A DNA stretch of 22,076 nt from an uncultured Acetatifactor sp. GTDB lineage: Bacteria > Bacillota > Clostridia > Lachnospirales > Lachnospiraceae. The notes below the pieces were generated by a model. That model did not search any database. It was not told the origin of the DNA and was given only the letters and a program-made list of their open reading frames with translations. Made by a program: the position numbers and the translations under genes. Every line of letters begins with the position of its first letter. Within the stretch, counting starts at the first letter, position 1. Positions 22,056 through 22,076 of this stretch are shown here, piece after piece. The DNA lies in assembly GCA_910584235.1 (NCBI GenBank), contig CAJTZD010000006.1, forward strand, positions 91,562 to 113,637. Reading direction: 5' to 3'.

Positions 22056-22076
22056 ATGAAGTATGTATGTCAAGTA
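22056..22076 (+). CDS. Start of a rubredoxin/rubrerythrin-like gene (partial)
   Basis: Only seven codons are visible (MKYVCQV) after a strong ribosome site AAGGAG (22041-22046). Clostridial rubredoxins and rubredoxin-domain peroxidases begin M-K-(Y/F/W)-V-C-x-V-C-G, so this is the likely class, and location behind perR supports it. The gene runs beyond the window; the call rests on one Cys and on context. Confidence 0.55.

Overview
The window reads as chromosomal DNA of a low-GC-lineage Firmicute, most likely a gut Lachnospiraceae/Clostridia. The evidence is a moderately high GC content in genes, strong AAGGAGG-type ribosome binding sites, a YtvI-like AI-2E membrane protein, LplB/YtcP-type sugar ABC permeases, a VanG-type glycopeptide-resistance cluster and a PerR gene followed by a rubredoxin-like start. 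I see no rRNA, tRNA, CRISPR array or transposase.

Layout: (1) 1-2437: the 3' end of a repeat protein on +, then an AI-2E family membrane protein and an RluA-type pseudouridine synthase on -. (2) 2438-2980: a decayed stretch with two gene remnants and a 13-bp hairpin. (3) 2981-11177, all on -: an operon-like set, in transcription order a MurR/RpiR regulator, MurQ etherase, two sugar ABC permeases, a lipoprotein solute-binding protein, a NamZ/DUF1343 exo-N-acetylmuramidase without a signal peptide, and a TIM-barrel sugar isomerase/epimerase. This looks like recovery of N-acetylmuramic acid or small muropeptides by ABC import. No ABC ATPase and no MurNAc kinase are present in the window. The gap between the two permease genes holds four consecutive strong hairpins, three with 7-nt loops sharing one sequence; this is the most unusual non-coding structure here. 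(4) 11178-12586: an AT-richer patch with palindromes and a DUF1848 protein on + that carries a radical-SAM-like cysteine motif near its C-terminus. (5) 12620-14158: an RsmF/NOP2-type RNA m5C methyltransferase on -. (6) 14519-21431: a VanG-type D-Ala-D-Ser cluster. A sensor kinase and response regulator on - (kinase first, which is unusual) diverge from vanG, vanXY and vanT on +. (7) 21592-end: PerR and the first seven codons of a rubredoxin-like protein.

Working together: the van genes would make D-Ala-D-Ser-ended precursors (VanT makes D-Ser, VanG ligates, VanXY removes D-Ala-ended precursors), with the divergent two-component system as probable controller. The murQ/namZ operon would break down and re-use wall sugar. 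The two systems both concern peptidoglycan but are separated by unrelated genes, so a functional link is only a possibility. Assignments rest on recognised motifs and gene context; no database search was run.
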